Origin: Struthio camelus
Lineage: Eukaryota > Chordata > Aves > Struthioniformes > Struthionidae
Direction: 5' to 3'
Length of the DNA: 64,000 bases
Assembly (NCBI RefSeq): GCF_040807025.1
Contig: NC_090964.1
Location: forward strand, 6,014,001 to 6,078,000
Part shown: positions 34,036-47,120 of the stretch, one piece after another
How positions within the stretch are numbered: position 1 is the stretch's first letter
How the letters are laid out: every line of letters starts with the position of its first letter
Made by a program: the position numbers and the translations under genes
Notes under the pieces: generated by a model
What the model was told of the DNA's origin: nothing
Databases searched by the model: none
What the model saw: the letters and a program-made list of their open reading frames with translations, nothing else

Positions 34036-35268
34036 TGACAGAGGAGGGGGTGAGTTTCAGAGACTCAGAGGGAAGTGCAGGTCAATGGGATCTCCAAGCT
34101 CAGCGAGTTTACAGTGGTACAGACCAGCTGGTTACTGTGTGGCACAACTGAACCTCAATTCCAAGTCTGATTAGCTTTATAGCCCTTGGGGCTGTGATGG
34201 TGAGCCAGTCATAACACAGGGCTTGCACCTGTACAGAGGCAAGGACTTTTCTCAGCTGAAGGGAGTGTTAGTCCTGGAGTGGAATGAAGATAGCTGCAAA
34301 ATTAGCTTTAAAACAACTATTTCGCTGCTAATTGAAGAACTTGATCTTCCTCTGCAGGTCTGCACAGGCTACTACTACGATATAAAAGCAAAGATGTAAA
34401 ATAATTTGCAAATTGTTAAATATCAGACTTTCACTTGTGTGTTCTTAATTCTTTACTTTTTCTTACAGTCATATATGTCTCTGAGGTGAATTGTTTATAC
34501 TTGAATTTTTTCATTTTTTCCTCCTTAATAGAATTTTAATTTTGTCTGCTAAGAAGTTCCACAGACAAATGTTTAAGACTCAGCAAGACAAGTCCAAAGC
34601 TCGGTGAATGCCTTTGTTATAAGAATGGCACAATTTTACACAAAATTGATAAGGAAAGAGGCTGTATTTGCAGCCATTACTGCCTTCAGATAGACTACCT
34701 CACACAAGCCGAGGAAGACAAAGTGTTTCAGCAGGCTATAAACCTTCGTGTAGTGTAGTGTCTAGCGGGACTTGCACGTGAGCAGAGTCAATGCTCACAG
34801 GGCCAGGTGGTGGTCACCACTCCTCTGTCTGTACGATGGAAGATATCTACTGCTTCTCACCGTGACCTGCTGCTTCCCTCCTCCCTGACCCCACATCCCA
34901 AACGATTGCTCTAGTTGCCTTCCCCAGCAACCTGCGTGGTGATAGAAACCTACTTGATATATTGGAGGGACAGTTTTATTAGTCGGTAGTGCAAAACTAT
35001 TAGCGCTGCATACAAACGCTGCATTTTTCATACCCTTTTGCCTATAGCTCCAACAGCATGTTACAAACCTGCTTATACAGTTTAAAGTTCAGAGCCTTTA
35101 TTGTCAGTATGGCTTTTGCATATATTTGTCGTATGAAGTTTTAAAAATACACTATTACTGGCAAAGCAACCACTATGACAGAACACTCAAAGCTTTTATA
35201 GTTCAGACCATTTTACCCCAGAGACGCAGTGATACACATTTTCAGATTTGCAAAGCCTCAGTCTGCTG

Positions 35269-35284
35269 CTGTTGTTGTTGTTGT
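35269..35284. repeat. (GTT)n microsatellite
   Basis: Five GTT units directly after two CTG units. Confidence 0.8.
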
Positions 35285-38200
35285 TTAAGAAAGCTATCGA
35301 AACCAATAGTTTTCATCTCCATGGTTTAAATTTTCACCCCCAGAAGCATGATACCATTGTGGCATCGGAGGTCCACAGAAATGGGTTTGAAAGCACACTT
35401 TAGGTGAATAATGTTCACTTGTTTTTTTTCTAATTTGATCCCTGCAATACAGCCGTGAGTCAGGTAAAATAAAAGCTCTAGCTGGTTCAATTTCCTTGCC
35501 AGGAAAATAGCCCCAAATCATCTTTACTCTAATGCCTCTTTATGCAGTCATTTCACAATGTTCTCCCTTGTGCATTAGACTGGAAATTAATGACCTGCCT
35601 GGCAGAGATAGGCCAATCTGTTAGGTCAAGAGGCTTTGTTAAAAAACAGTTACTGGGGGTTCTAAAAGTTATAACGATTTTGAGTCCAAGGTATTCTGAC
35701 TTCGAAAAAGGGGGTAGGAAAAATGAAAACTAGGCACCCTGGCTATGTTTCAAGGAGGTAAGGAAAACCAAGAGACTTTTCCTGCCAGATCAGCTCTTGG
35801 TCACTTGGCACTCGACGCCTTCAAAAACCACAGAAATGTTCTCAACTCTGGCGTTAACTGTTAGAGCTCTGTGTGTCCCTGGTGTTCCAAGTGGGGAAAG
35901 GACCAAGTGGCTGAACAGACTCACCAGTGTCGTTGCCTTTCAGCTAAAACTGGGAAACTCACTCTTTCCATGTGCAAGCCCCCTAGAGTGGTGAAGTTCC
36001 TCCTCTTCTGGGCTCATCTTCCTTCAGAGGAAACAACAAGGGCCAGGACACTGCGCTGTCCCAGTGCACCACTCAAATACTAGCAAGCTCTGGACGCCCT
36101 TTCATTCTGCCCTGAACACGGAGGGCTGGCAAGGCCGGGTGGATCCCTTTCCTAGAACAAAGAAAACAAACAAAATTACTTCCAGCTCCACAAATTCTTC
36201 TCAAGCTAATATGTTGGCTTAGTCTGTACTGCTATCCTGTAACAAGAGTGTGGACAAACAGCAGGAATAAGACAACTTCCCATGCTCACACTGGGGCTAT
36301 TCATTTTACCAGAATGTACGTGGGAAAGAAGTTGGGAGATCAGTTTAAGCCCTAGGTGTGTTTGCAGGGGATCTCGGCTGAAGAGGCCAGGGAAAAGTCC
36401 AGTCTGCTGAGTCAGAGGGGAATCCCAATGAACCGGTTTCATGAGAAGGATCCAAGACTCCTTCACCCTTTACATGAACTAAAATGAGCGGTGAAAGAAA
36501 GAATATGTGACAGAGGGATCACCCTCTGACAAAGGGACTTTTAAGAACAGTAGCACAAGGTTAATTTGACACTGCGCTGACGTAACTCCAGCTAGAAGTT
36601 TGCCCCTAGCACCCCTGAGGCACCAGAGAGCCAAGCAACCACACAGTGATGTAGCTAATCCCTGGTGCTCACTGCAGGATGAATTTGGTGAATCAATACT
36701 CCTTCTGCACTTCTGAGGACACATACACTACTGGCAGTCACTCATTCTCCTGTTATTTGGAGAGTAACGTTATGGAAAGCCATCCCAAAGCTCAAACAAA
36801 GCATTAGGAGGTACAAAAGAATATTTAAGGCAGCATTGCTGTTATCAGCAAGATTACTGAAACGTTCTGGCTGTCAGCGTGGATACTGGTTACCTGCCAT
36901 TACATCAGTAGCAGCAGGTCTTCAAACCAAAGGTAGAAATCCCTGCAATGGCTGAGGCCATGCCAGCAGCAGGCAGCGAGCCTGACCCTTCCTGGAGAGG
37001 AACTCCCACAACTCCCGTCGATGGAGCTGGCTGGACTCAGTCCTGTCCCTTCATGCTGCCAGTTAGCACCAGGTTTCAGTGACCTAGTGCTGGACTCAGA
37101 TCTGTGAGCTCCAAACCAAACCTATTCTCCCCTCTCGGTCTTAAGGCCTGAAATGGTATTTACTGCACGGCCCCACACTGGGCTTGGCGGCTGCTGGTGC
37201 AGCTTGTGCCAGTGTCTGCTCACTGCTCCTTCCCACACTTTGAATCTCATTTCTGCTGTTCCACAGGCTACAGCAAAACTAGCCTTTAGGGGAGATGTGT
37301 CAGTGCCTGTTGGCTTGGTCTCATCTGCTGCCATGTGCTCAGTACAGCTTCTCCTCCCAAGCCAGCGCTGCAAGGTCATCGCTTGCTTTGGGTTCAAATG
37401 CCAGAAATACCCAACTGAGCAGTGATTTCTGGCTCAAAAGCTGCCTCTTCCATAGGAGCCTCTGGGGAAGGGAAAGGATAGGCTCTGCTTAATTGCTTTG
37501 TTTTTAAAGTAGCACTCTCTCATCCTATTTTTGTCCTAGGGTTATTTTAATTGGACAGCTCTAAAGCTCTTTGCAGCTCATTCAAAAGGAGGGAGAGAGA
37601 GCAGACCCTCCAGTTTTACAGACCCTTCCCTACAGAGGGATTGTTGCTGGTTCCAAGTCATCCCATGTAGTTATTTATCAAACAAAAGGGACAGCCCTTG
37701 ATCTGTGCCAATGACTCCAAAGTGATGCGGGGCTCAGCGGGGTTAGGAAGGAGACAGTGTGAAAGGGTTTTCTGTCTTCTCTCCTTGAGCTGCCTCCTGA
37801 AGTCATTATGCCCTGTGGATACCTTTATGCGAGGTGGCCGGCTTGGCAGGGAGGCAGCGCTGCACGACACACACAGTGCGCTTGGAAAGAGCAGGCTGAG
37901 TTGTAGCTGGAAGACAGAATATAGCAGCTCTGGAAAGGCCATCTTAAAATAATGTTGTCACTAGAGTCTCTCAGATGAGGCCATTAAATGAGCTTGGGGA
38001 ATGGCAACTCCCATCTTCTTGCAAAGTTTATTGCTTAATGGTGGTGATTGAGGTTTTTTTCTGAGCGCGGGTGTTCCTGTTTGCACAGTCCAGCAACATC
38101 TCCCATCAATTCATGGCAGAGTGAAGCTACAAGGAAACAACAAGCTTGCTCCCGATCTCATCAGCGCAGGCTTTACCTCAACACAGTCTCTGCAGTAGTC

Positions 38201-41200
38201 AACTTCTCCTAAACACAAGACCAGAACCAGGTCCTTCTCATGTCCTGAGAGAGAGACGTGCCTGCAACTGGGGCTCCAGGACAGACCACTGTATGTACAG
38301 ATTTTAAAGGCAGGAGCTACTAATTTTGGAGTAGCCAGGGTTGTCTTGCCCCAAGAGGAGAACTTGACAGGCAGTGTAAACCTCTGGATTGTGGAAGGCA
38401 TCAGCAGAGCCATAGCAGGAACATCTGGCAACCATCAATTCCCCATGGCTTCTTCTCTATCAGACTTTCTCCTCAGATGACAAGAGGGACCAGGCACGAG
38501 GGAGGGTCTATTTTAATGTTGTAGATGCTGGAAAGTTGAACTTGAGGGAGCCTGCTTGTCTCATGCAGGCTGACAATAAGTTGCTCTACAGGAACAGCTC
38601 TTCCCAGGTATCATACGCTTGCCCTTTCCCTAGGGAAGAAGGGTGCAGAGGGCACTGAACAACCGCAGCCCTTGCACCAGCAACTGCACTGCCTCAAGCA
38701 GTCTGCTTGGTAGCTGCCGGAAAACAAAGAGCATCTTCAGTGCTGAGGGTAGGAGCAGGCCCAGACGCAAATCCCGATCCTGCTTCGTGGCCATACAATA
38801 TACATGTCTCACAACACCTAAGGCCAGCAGCTAGCATGATTACGGCTTATGCTTGCTCCAGCAAGACAGCCTTTGGGGGAAAATACTACTGATATCATAC
38901 TAAGTCCCCACATCTGGGGCCCAGAATGCTCCTAGCAGGATTTGGGCTTTCCCTAGGGCAGGAAAAGGAGCGGTAAAGTATTTCTTCTGTCTTTCCCTTT
39001 CCTATGCAGCATGGAAGAGCAGCCAGGATCTGACTCTGCTCTTCCAGTCCTAGTGAAGTGAAATAGCCCTAAAAGCATATGCGTGAGATATGAGTGAATG
39101 TGAGGGAGGGTAGGGGCTCTACAGCAGTTGTGTTATTCTTCCACATCCTTTACCGGAAGATATTCACTCCATAAATATCATGGGTTATGGCTGGGCCTGG
39201 AGTTCATGCTGAGTTTAATGGACTGTGCTAAGCAAGCAGCGTGCGTGTGAATGTGCATGTGTATTTCTTCTGTTTTGCTGGAGGGAGCTCCCCACACCTG
39301 ACTGACAGCTCCCAAATCAGTGAACTCGGCACCTCAGCTCAGGCTAACTGGATGTTTCAAACTAGTGCTGGGGGGTTTGTGGAGGGGAAGCAAGGCAAGA
39401 CTGTCCCTGCAGACTTTTGCCAAGTTAGAGCTCCCTATCCTCCTCCTGCAAAGACTTCAGGGAGGACAACTTTTGTCTCTCCCCCTATCCTGTACCAGCG
39501 AACCCGGAGTGCATCCATGAGGGCTACAGGAACCTGGGATCTGGAGAGAGCTGGAACGCACTGGCCAGAGGTGGGCCCTGGAAGGAGCTGACCAGTTGAC
39601 ACCAGTTGAGGATCTGACCTCAATTCCCTTCGGGATTTTGGCACCCAAACCGCTAGGGTGCTTTTGAAAATAATTCTAAGCTGTGTATCTTTAGACCCCT
39701 ACCTACTTACAGTTCAGCACAGAATCTCAATTTCTTCTGACAGTTAGGGTTGTTTTGATCACAATTTTGGCCTGGCTGAGGGCTCAGAGCCAGCAGAGAA
39801 GCCACCCTCAGCATCCCCAAAGCTCGAACCCTCCTCTCTGAGAGCATCCTGCCCCTCCACATACAAAGTCCAACCTGTCACACGTCCCTGGTACTGCCGT
39901 GAGCGTGGCAGGGTGACTCTCCAGTCACACGGCCACAGGAAGGGTCCTGTTGTAGTCCCCCATGGCATTAATCAACATGCTCCCTCCGAGGGTTCCTTGT
40001 TTACAAACTAGAGAAACCCAAATTCTTGAGTTGCTGAGAATTTCCGCTCAGCTGTGGGTCGCATTTTAAGATTCCTCTGTTTTTCTTCCCAAGTAACAAC
40101 TGTTTGTTTTGCTGAAGAAAAAGGGATTGATTCTGCTCCACTCAGAGAGGTGTAAATCAGGAGTAGTTCCACTGAATCCAAGGGGCCAGGAGTGGGGAAA
40201 ACCCAGCAGGAGAAGTGTGTCCTGCCCAACTGTATGAGCATATGAAGGCCAGATTTCTTAGTTCCTTTACCCTCCTGCTGCTTTTTTTCTCTTCCCACCC
40301 TTACCCCGTCTCCCTGTTAGAGAGAATGTCATGACTGAGATGTCAAAGAGTAGTTATCACTAGATGTTTGGTTGTTTTTTCAATAAATATATGATGTGCT
40401 CCAGATGCTCAAGAAATGAGTATGCTTCCGATGATCGCTTCTGCTCTCATTTAAATCCTGAGTCACTCTGCTTACTCCTTCAGACTAATGCCAGATGCAA
40501 ATGAAGGAAGTAAGATCAGCATCCAACCTTGAGTTACTAAAAGCAAACTGTCCAATTACACTTCTTAGAGAAAGACTTCTGCAATGATTAATGACAGCCA
40601 GACAAACAAAAGAAGGGCCTTGGGACATATTTCACAGCAATTTTCACTTAAGCAACTGGGACATTTTTTAAAGCTCAAAACAAGAAAGACAAAACTATTT
40701 GCTGCGCTCAACTGACCTAGTTTATTTTTTTTTCTTTTTTAAGAAGATACATGCTTACTGGGAACATGAATGAAAAGGTCCCGTTCACAACTTTGCCTTG
40801 ACATTGCTTGAACGAAATAGCCGCTTGGGTTCAAGTCAACATGAGTCAGGCATCAGGTTCCCACAGCCCCAGATCAGGAACTGGTGCCCTTTAATACACC
40901 TCGTTTTGCTCTCAGTAGTTCAGATAGAGTCAAAGGAGCTTTTCTAGATTTATGCAACTACTGCTGTTACCAGAACTGGTAGTTCTGAGATCCGCCTGGT
41001 AACATGGCGTTTGCTCTCCTGGGTCCTGTTATGTTGCAGCTGTATTTTAGTTCAGTTTCAGTGGGCCAGTTTTAACATTGGTTAGAATCTGGGGATGTGG
41101 GGGGGCACTTAATGGGCAAAAGCTGTGCAAGAAGGGCTTTGTAACCCTCCCAAAGCATGGCTGGGAAGCAGAGTTTTCCATGCAAAACATCCATTTTTGC

Positions 41201-42260
41201 ACAGTTATCCAACTCCTAACAACTGCAAAATACACTGTAAGATCACCTGCACATTTTTTCTGACTAATCTAGGTTGAATGTATGATTAAGTCTCCTAGTT
41301 ATGTCACTTCTGAAGTAAATCCTGGATATTTGTGCTGTGTTGATATAAATTTATGGACAGAGCTATTTGATTCTTCAAACGGCTCCCAGATCCTGTTTAC
41401 AAATTCTTTTATATTTTAGGTCAGATGTGTCAGCATGAGCCAGGCCACCTTTCATCGTTCTGATAGTGCAAAGCAGCCATAAGCCCAATTTAGTCAGCCA
41501 GTTAAAGTGGATTTAGTGGTGCTTTGGACTTGAAGCTACTCAGACAGGCAGAGGATATCAGTGAATACTGTCTGCACGTGGCACATTTCAGATGGATCCT
41601 TACAAAAACTGCATTACTTTCCTACGAGAGACATTTGTGACACTCCATGCTCTTCCCTCTGTAAACATGGTGCATTTTATTGAAAACAGCTGGATTTACA
41701 CGAGTGTCGACGAGATTAAGGTCTGTGTTGATTTTGTTCTGACAGTCACAGGTGTCAAAGACGGTCACTAAAGGACTTTTTCCTTTGAAGGTGCAAAATG
41801 GATGTGGCAACAGAACTGCATTTTTAGATACACACACAACCTCTTATACTGGAGTGTCTGGGCATGTTAAAATCTTTTTCACATGGCTTAGTGTTTACTG
41901 GTGTCAGAGGTGGATAGCCTCAGAACAGCTGTTTGGCTCATTAGCTCTCAGACATGGAGAATGTTTGTCCTGGGAACAGTATTTATAACCTTCCTAGCCA
42001 GCGAGAGCCAAGATATTTCAAAACATGGTTTGTACTGGAGTGATATCTCCCCTCCTGAATACCTCAACGCAAATGTTTCTAACTAGTCACTGGATAACCG
42101 AGACAGCAGGCAATCTAGCAGGAAAAGAGCATTCAAGACTTTGTAGACCAATTCTACTTTGGCAAATAAAGAATAACTTTTTTGAACCTACAGATCTGCA
42201 GTGTTGTATGACCAAAGTAAGGCAGAAGGGAATCAGTTTCCATTCCTCTTTTATGAGAAG

Positions 42261-42311
42261 AAAGTTGTGGTAGTGGGAGAATCAGAAAAGTTTTGGTAGG
42301 GGGAGAATCAG
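42261..42311. repeat. Two-copy tandem duplication of about 25 bp
   Basis: The phrase GGTAGTGGGAGAATCAG and its variant GGTAGGGGGAGAATCAG follow each other, each preceded by AAAGTT. This is a recent-looking local duplication with little divergence. Confidence 0.7.
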
Positions 42312-44689
42312 AAAGGACCATGTGCTAATTCACTTCTTGATGAAAAGAGTTTACAAGATGTCTCAGATAAGGCTTTCTAAAGTACTGCAGGAACCTATTT
42401 GCACTACTGAAGTCATTCAGATCTGAGCAATAAACACTTATGTAACAAGTCTGGGAAGAAAAGGATTTTCTGCAGAATCAGTCACTTTCCTTTATTTCCC
42501 TTGCCTTCCTCAAGATTCAGGTATTTCTTACGGCCCAAAGGAGAACTAATTTCACTGGCAAGTATCTCTTTGGAGATCCTCTGGCAAGTTTTACAGTACC
42601 ATAGGGTTTCTTAAAAAGCTTTTCCACTGCCTGAGAGCAGGTATTTTCTCACCTGCAGCAAAACACCAGCTATTTGACATCTCGTTCCTCAAGGTGCCTC
42701 ATTCCCGCTACACTAACATCATATCTCCGAATGACTGGGACTACTGCGACTGATTTCTGTGACCAGCATTACCCAAGCAGAGGGAGCCACCAGGCTTTCC
42801 CAGAAACCTGAAATGGTCACATCCAAACATCTCCACGCACTATCCAAAAGCAAGTAAGTACCCCCCCACACTTTTACAGGTGAGAGATAAAGCACGTAAC
42901 AGCCATTCTCAGGGCTATGTAGTACGACAGTGGCAGCTGTGAAGATAGGATTTGACTCAAATCTGCACATTTTCAATAGCAGCTACTGATTTAGGGCATT
43001 TCTAATATTGTGATATGAGGATGACTTTTTAATGCTAGACACCCATCTTGCAAGAAATCACCCCCAATTTAAAATTACTCTTTTCAAAACTGGATCTCAA
43101 GTCTTTCATGTCTTACTCCCTTCTTTGTTCTAACCATTAGGGACACACTGCCACAGCGAACGGACTCCACATGTCCTTTCCTACGTGCTGAGACAAATCA
43201 GAAGAACTCAGAAGACCACCCAGCTATGCCATGGTGAAACTGGTGCAGGTAGTGCAATGAGGTAATTCCCACTCAATATTCCTGATTTGTTTTCCAACTG
43301 CACAAGATGGTCCTGCCACTTCACCTTGGCCTCAAACACTCTGCTTTTGGTGCTTCTTGACCCGATTCCCACACGTGTGACTTTTAAACTCTATTGTAAC
43401 CTCTCAGGATTAGCAGGGATGGGATCAGACAGGAACAATCTGCCAGTACTTCATTCAGAGGGATATGGGTTGCATTGGGCTAGAAGGCATGATAAGATAG
43501 GCAGATGATCAGGTCCTATGAGATGCTGGAAAAAGCTGCAAGAAAGAAAAAAAAATGGAGCAGCAGAAGAGAAAAGCCTGTGTCGTGAAAGCGCTGAGGC
43601 CAGCTTGTTGGAGTTTCTGGGGCCCGTACATGGATCTGTATATTTTTTCATCAACATCTGTCCAAGACACATCCTTCCTTGTAGGTGCCCTGCTGTAGGG
43701 AATTTCCATGGACACACTGATTCACAACTGCTTTCCCTCTGGCCCCTGAAGCAAAATGTTTTGCTGTGTCCCTTGGATGCCTTTGACCCGTGCAACATGA
43801 TTTCAGAGAACGCTTAAGAAAATCTTGTCGCTCCCCAAGCTGCTTGTAGTGTTCAGGTGTAGCAGGAACTATATGGTTACTTCACACGGTCGCAACGAGA
43901 ACAATGTCCCAGGTTTTCATAGATTTAGGCTTTGCATAATGTTTTCATTTTATGAGACAATCAATGGGATGTTTCTGATAAGGAGAAATCTGAAAGTGGT
44001 TCCCATATTTATACTAGCGGAAAACAGCAGCGTGCCCTTAGGTCCAAGTTTCTGTCCATGATTTCTCACTCCTACCTCAATTTTGCTTCTGCAAAGGGAA
44101 AGAAGTCCTTGAATACCAGTGGACTACCTGCATGCCAGGAGACTTGACAGCAGTGTGCAGAACAGGTCACAAATACGGCACTTCGCACAGGGTGGCCAAA
44201 GCACTGTGGCCTGACTCACTCTTTTACCACTCTGATCCCACGTCGTCTGCCCGTCTGCTCCTGCCTCCTGTTACGCCCTTGCCTGGACTGCACAAAGTTC
44301 TTCAGTTCTCTGTTCCTCTAGCCTGAGGCACCTCACACAGCCATCGCTGTGCCTGAAACGTGAATCATGGAGTAACAAAGCCAAAATTTGAACTCACAAT
44401 ACGGTAAAAAGAAGGAAAAGCATTTCAGCTTTCACTGCGTGTAAGAGAGGACCAGCCTGCCCCCGTGTAACCTCTGACCGTACCCAGCCAGCCTGTTCCT
44501 CTGTTTCATTTCCCACTTACATGGCACCTGGAAATTTTCACTGGGGGAAAAGAATTCTGTCTTATATTCTGTCTGAAGGTGACCTTTCAGCTGAACTTCT
44601 CAGCCCCGTCTCATCTTTTGAATCATACGTAATTATACTAATATTGAACATTTACCAATTCTGTGGCCTTCCAGCCCCAAAACACCTTG

Positions 44690-44885
44690 CAAAGTGTAAA
44701 ACCTCAGGCACATTCCCCCAGGGAGACGGCTCTCTATCGCTGACCTCAATGCACACAGGAGGAACCTTAGTCCAGAGGAGAGAGGCAACTTACTAAGGCC
44801 ACACAGCAAGTCGGCAGACGAGCCAAGAGCCAAAGGCAGCTCTGCTCACTCCCTGCTCTGAGCGCGAACCAGCCAGTGCTTTTTC
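44690..44885 (-). mobile_element. Decayed MIR/CORE-type SINE fragment
   Basis: The plus strand contains AGAGAGGCAACTTACTAAGG then CCACACAGCAAGTCGGCAGA, and then GAGCC and CTGCTCACTCCCTGCTCT. This is the reverse-complement order of the old amniote SINE tail. Confidence 0.5.
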
Positions 44886-45304
44886 ATCAGCACTGACAGG
44901 ACAGATATCCTAGTGATTTCAGCGAACAAAGACGGCCCTCTTTGAGCTGCCGTGTGCTGCCATGTGTTTCCCTGCTGTCAACGATTATCCATGGGATTCC
45001 CAACAAGGACCTACAGTCACTGGCAACATCTGCTGCGGGGTTTCTCAAGGGGCTGAGGACGGGCTGTTTTTAGCCTCTGTTTATTTGGACAAGTCCGTCG
45101 TTTGCCAGAAGTGCTCCCCCCATGGCACGCACATACACACACCCACACGCTCCTTGGAGCCAGAGAGCAGGGGACCTTCCATCCCACACAGACGGCTTTG
45201 TAAGGCCTGGCTCTGCAGGAGGCCATTCCTCTCTTCCCCCTTGGAGCTGGCTGCTTAAAGTGATGCTGAGATCAGACAAAAGATTTCACCAAGCAAGTCA
45301 GTCT

Positions 45305-45480
45305 GGGGGAACACAGGGATTGTTGTCCCAGGTCAGACCACTGACCTGATAAACCCAGCATCCTGCTTCTGGCAGTATCCAGCCCTTGATGTGTTAGAGG
45401 AATGCGATTTCCTCTTCCCCAGATCTAACTAGCCATGCGATGCCTGCTGTGGGTGCACGGATAAAGGTTTCCTTTCCCTA
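45305..45480 (+). mobile_element. CR1-type LINE 3' fragment
   Basis: The blocks CAGGTCAGACCACTGACC, CCCAGCATCCTGCTTCTGGC, AGTATCCAGCCC and GGTTTCCTTT follow the order of the sauropsid CR1 tail (ggtcagaccaatggtcca, cccagtatcctgtct, agtggccagt, ggtttc). It is considerably diverged, so old. Confidence 0.5.
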
Positions 45481-46443
45481 TAGCCAAGAAAACAGAAGAA
45501 GACTTAGTTTCTGCTGTCCAGTTTTACCCCACAAGTCCCAAATACTGGTTTCAGATAGAGCCAAGGTGATATGCTCAGAGTGGAATGAGGCCTTAAACTT
45601 CCACACGGACCAAGGAGGGAGAGACCCAGATTCAGAGATGTTGGAGGATGTTGGAAAAGCATCCTCTTACCTGTCTGCCTCCTGTATGTTTTTACTTGTC
45701 TCCAAAACTCTCCTGGAAGGACTCTCTAGACAGGAGCCCTCTGGTGCACTCAGCCCTTGACCTCAGCACTACAGCTACCAGCAAAGAAATCAGCTAGTGG
45801 TGAAAGAGAAGAGTTAGCTTGGTGGGACAGGGAGCACACATCCTCCTGGGAACTCAGCTGAAACTGCATCTTGCTGTGTCCTCTCTGTATCATCCTCCCT
45901 AATTTGTGAGGGGCCAGTAGGAAAAGGTTGGAGCTGCTACTGGGAGACTGAGTCATCAAAAGGTCCTGTGAGGAGGTCCAAGGGGTCATATGCACCTTTG
46001 GTCTTCTTCCTTTACGTTTCATGGTCCTCAAAGGCATCAAGGAGCACAATTACCAGGCGGAAATGCATGGGACCTTCCCATCCTCCTGCAGAAGAGGATG
46101 TGACTCCTGGATGTTCTCTTCTCTTCGCAGTGGCCTGCCACTCTTTCTTTCCTCTCTGCGTCACGAGAAGGGCAGAGCACATTCCCACAGTCCTAGGTAC
46201 TAACTCGTTTCCTCTGACAGATAAAGAAAACTCAAAGGGCCAGTTCATGGGTCTTTAGGGAACTCAAGTGCTCACTTTCCCTCCCAAGTTTAAAAGTGTA
46301 GCCACTACAAAGTCACACTGGGACCAGAACTAAGCCTTTCTATTGCAGAGATTTAGCTCACTTGTGCCTGGAACAAGTTATTTGGAGATTGAGGAATGTC
46401 TTAAGGTGATGTAGATGAATTCAAAACATCTCCCACTCATTTA

Positions 46444-46468
46444 ACACACACACACACACACACACACA
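46444..46468. repeat. (AC)12 microsatellite
   Basis: Twelve and a half uninterrupted AC units, the longest pure dinucleotide run noticed in the window. Confidence 0.95.
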
Positions 46469-47029
46469 GTGTTTGTGCAGAATTCTTGTCCAGCTGCAAA
46501 CCCCAGGCCTCCACGCATTCATGGCTTCTTTCTTTGAGGGAGCGCTGTCAAGAACACAGAAGCTTGGAAGATTTGGACTCTGTTCTCATGTCAGATACTG
46601 GATGTTCCAGCAGAGATCCCCTTGATCACAATCCACTGGCTTGCACTTGATCCCAAATTCATCATTGTCACTCTGCCTGGAAGCAAGCCTGCCCTCAGGG
46701 CTTTGGAGGCTGCTGGTTGTAGGGAGATTCAAGCCTGGATTAACCCTCACTGACAGTCCAAATGAATATTCATGACCCAAATCATTTGTGCCATTCATTC
46801 TCGTGGAAGTGTCACTCAGCTGACATTGAGCCCTTGGCAGGGTGGAGTTCCTCCTGGTGATGCCAGCTACAAGGACAGCTGTGGTTAGACTAGTAGAGTG
46901 TGAATGCTTCAGTGCGATTCGCAACATCTTATCCAACAAACAGGATACATGGATTTGGGACATAAAAAGTGGTGGACTCTGGCTTGCTCCATAGCTCTAG
47001 CTCCCTAAAACAAGCACTGGTCCTCAGTA

Positions 47030-47120
47030 AGTCAAATAAGTCTCTCTGTACCTCAGTTTCCCATATATGCAAAATGGGGATAATGCCATTCTGGAAAACG
47101 CTTTGCAATCTTTAGCTGAA
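47030..47120 (+). mobile_element. Decayed MIR/L3-type SINE tail
   Basis: CTGTACCTCAGTTTCCCATA, GCAAAATGGGGATAATGCCA and AACGCTTTGCAATCTTTAGC follow in order. They match the amniote phrases CTCAGTTTCCCCATCTGTAA, AATGGGGATAAT and GCGCTTTGAGATCT. Confidence 0.6.
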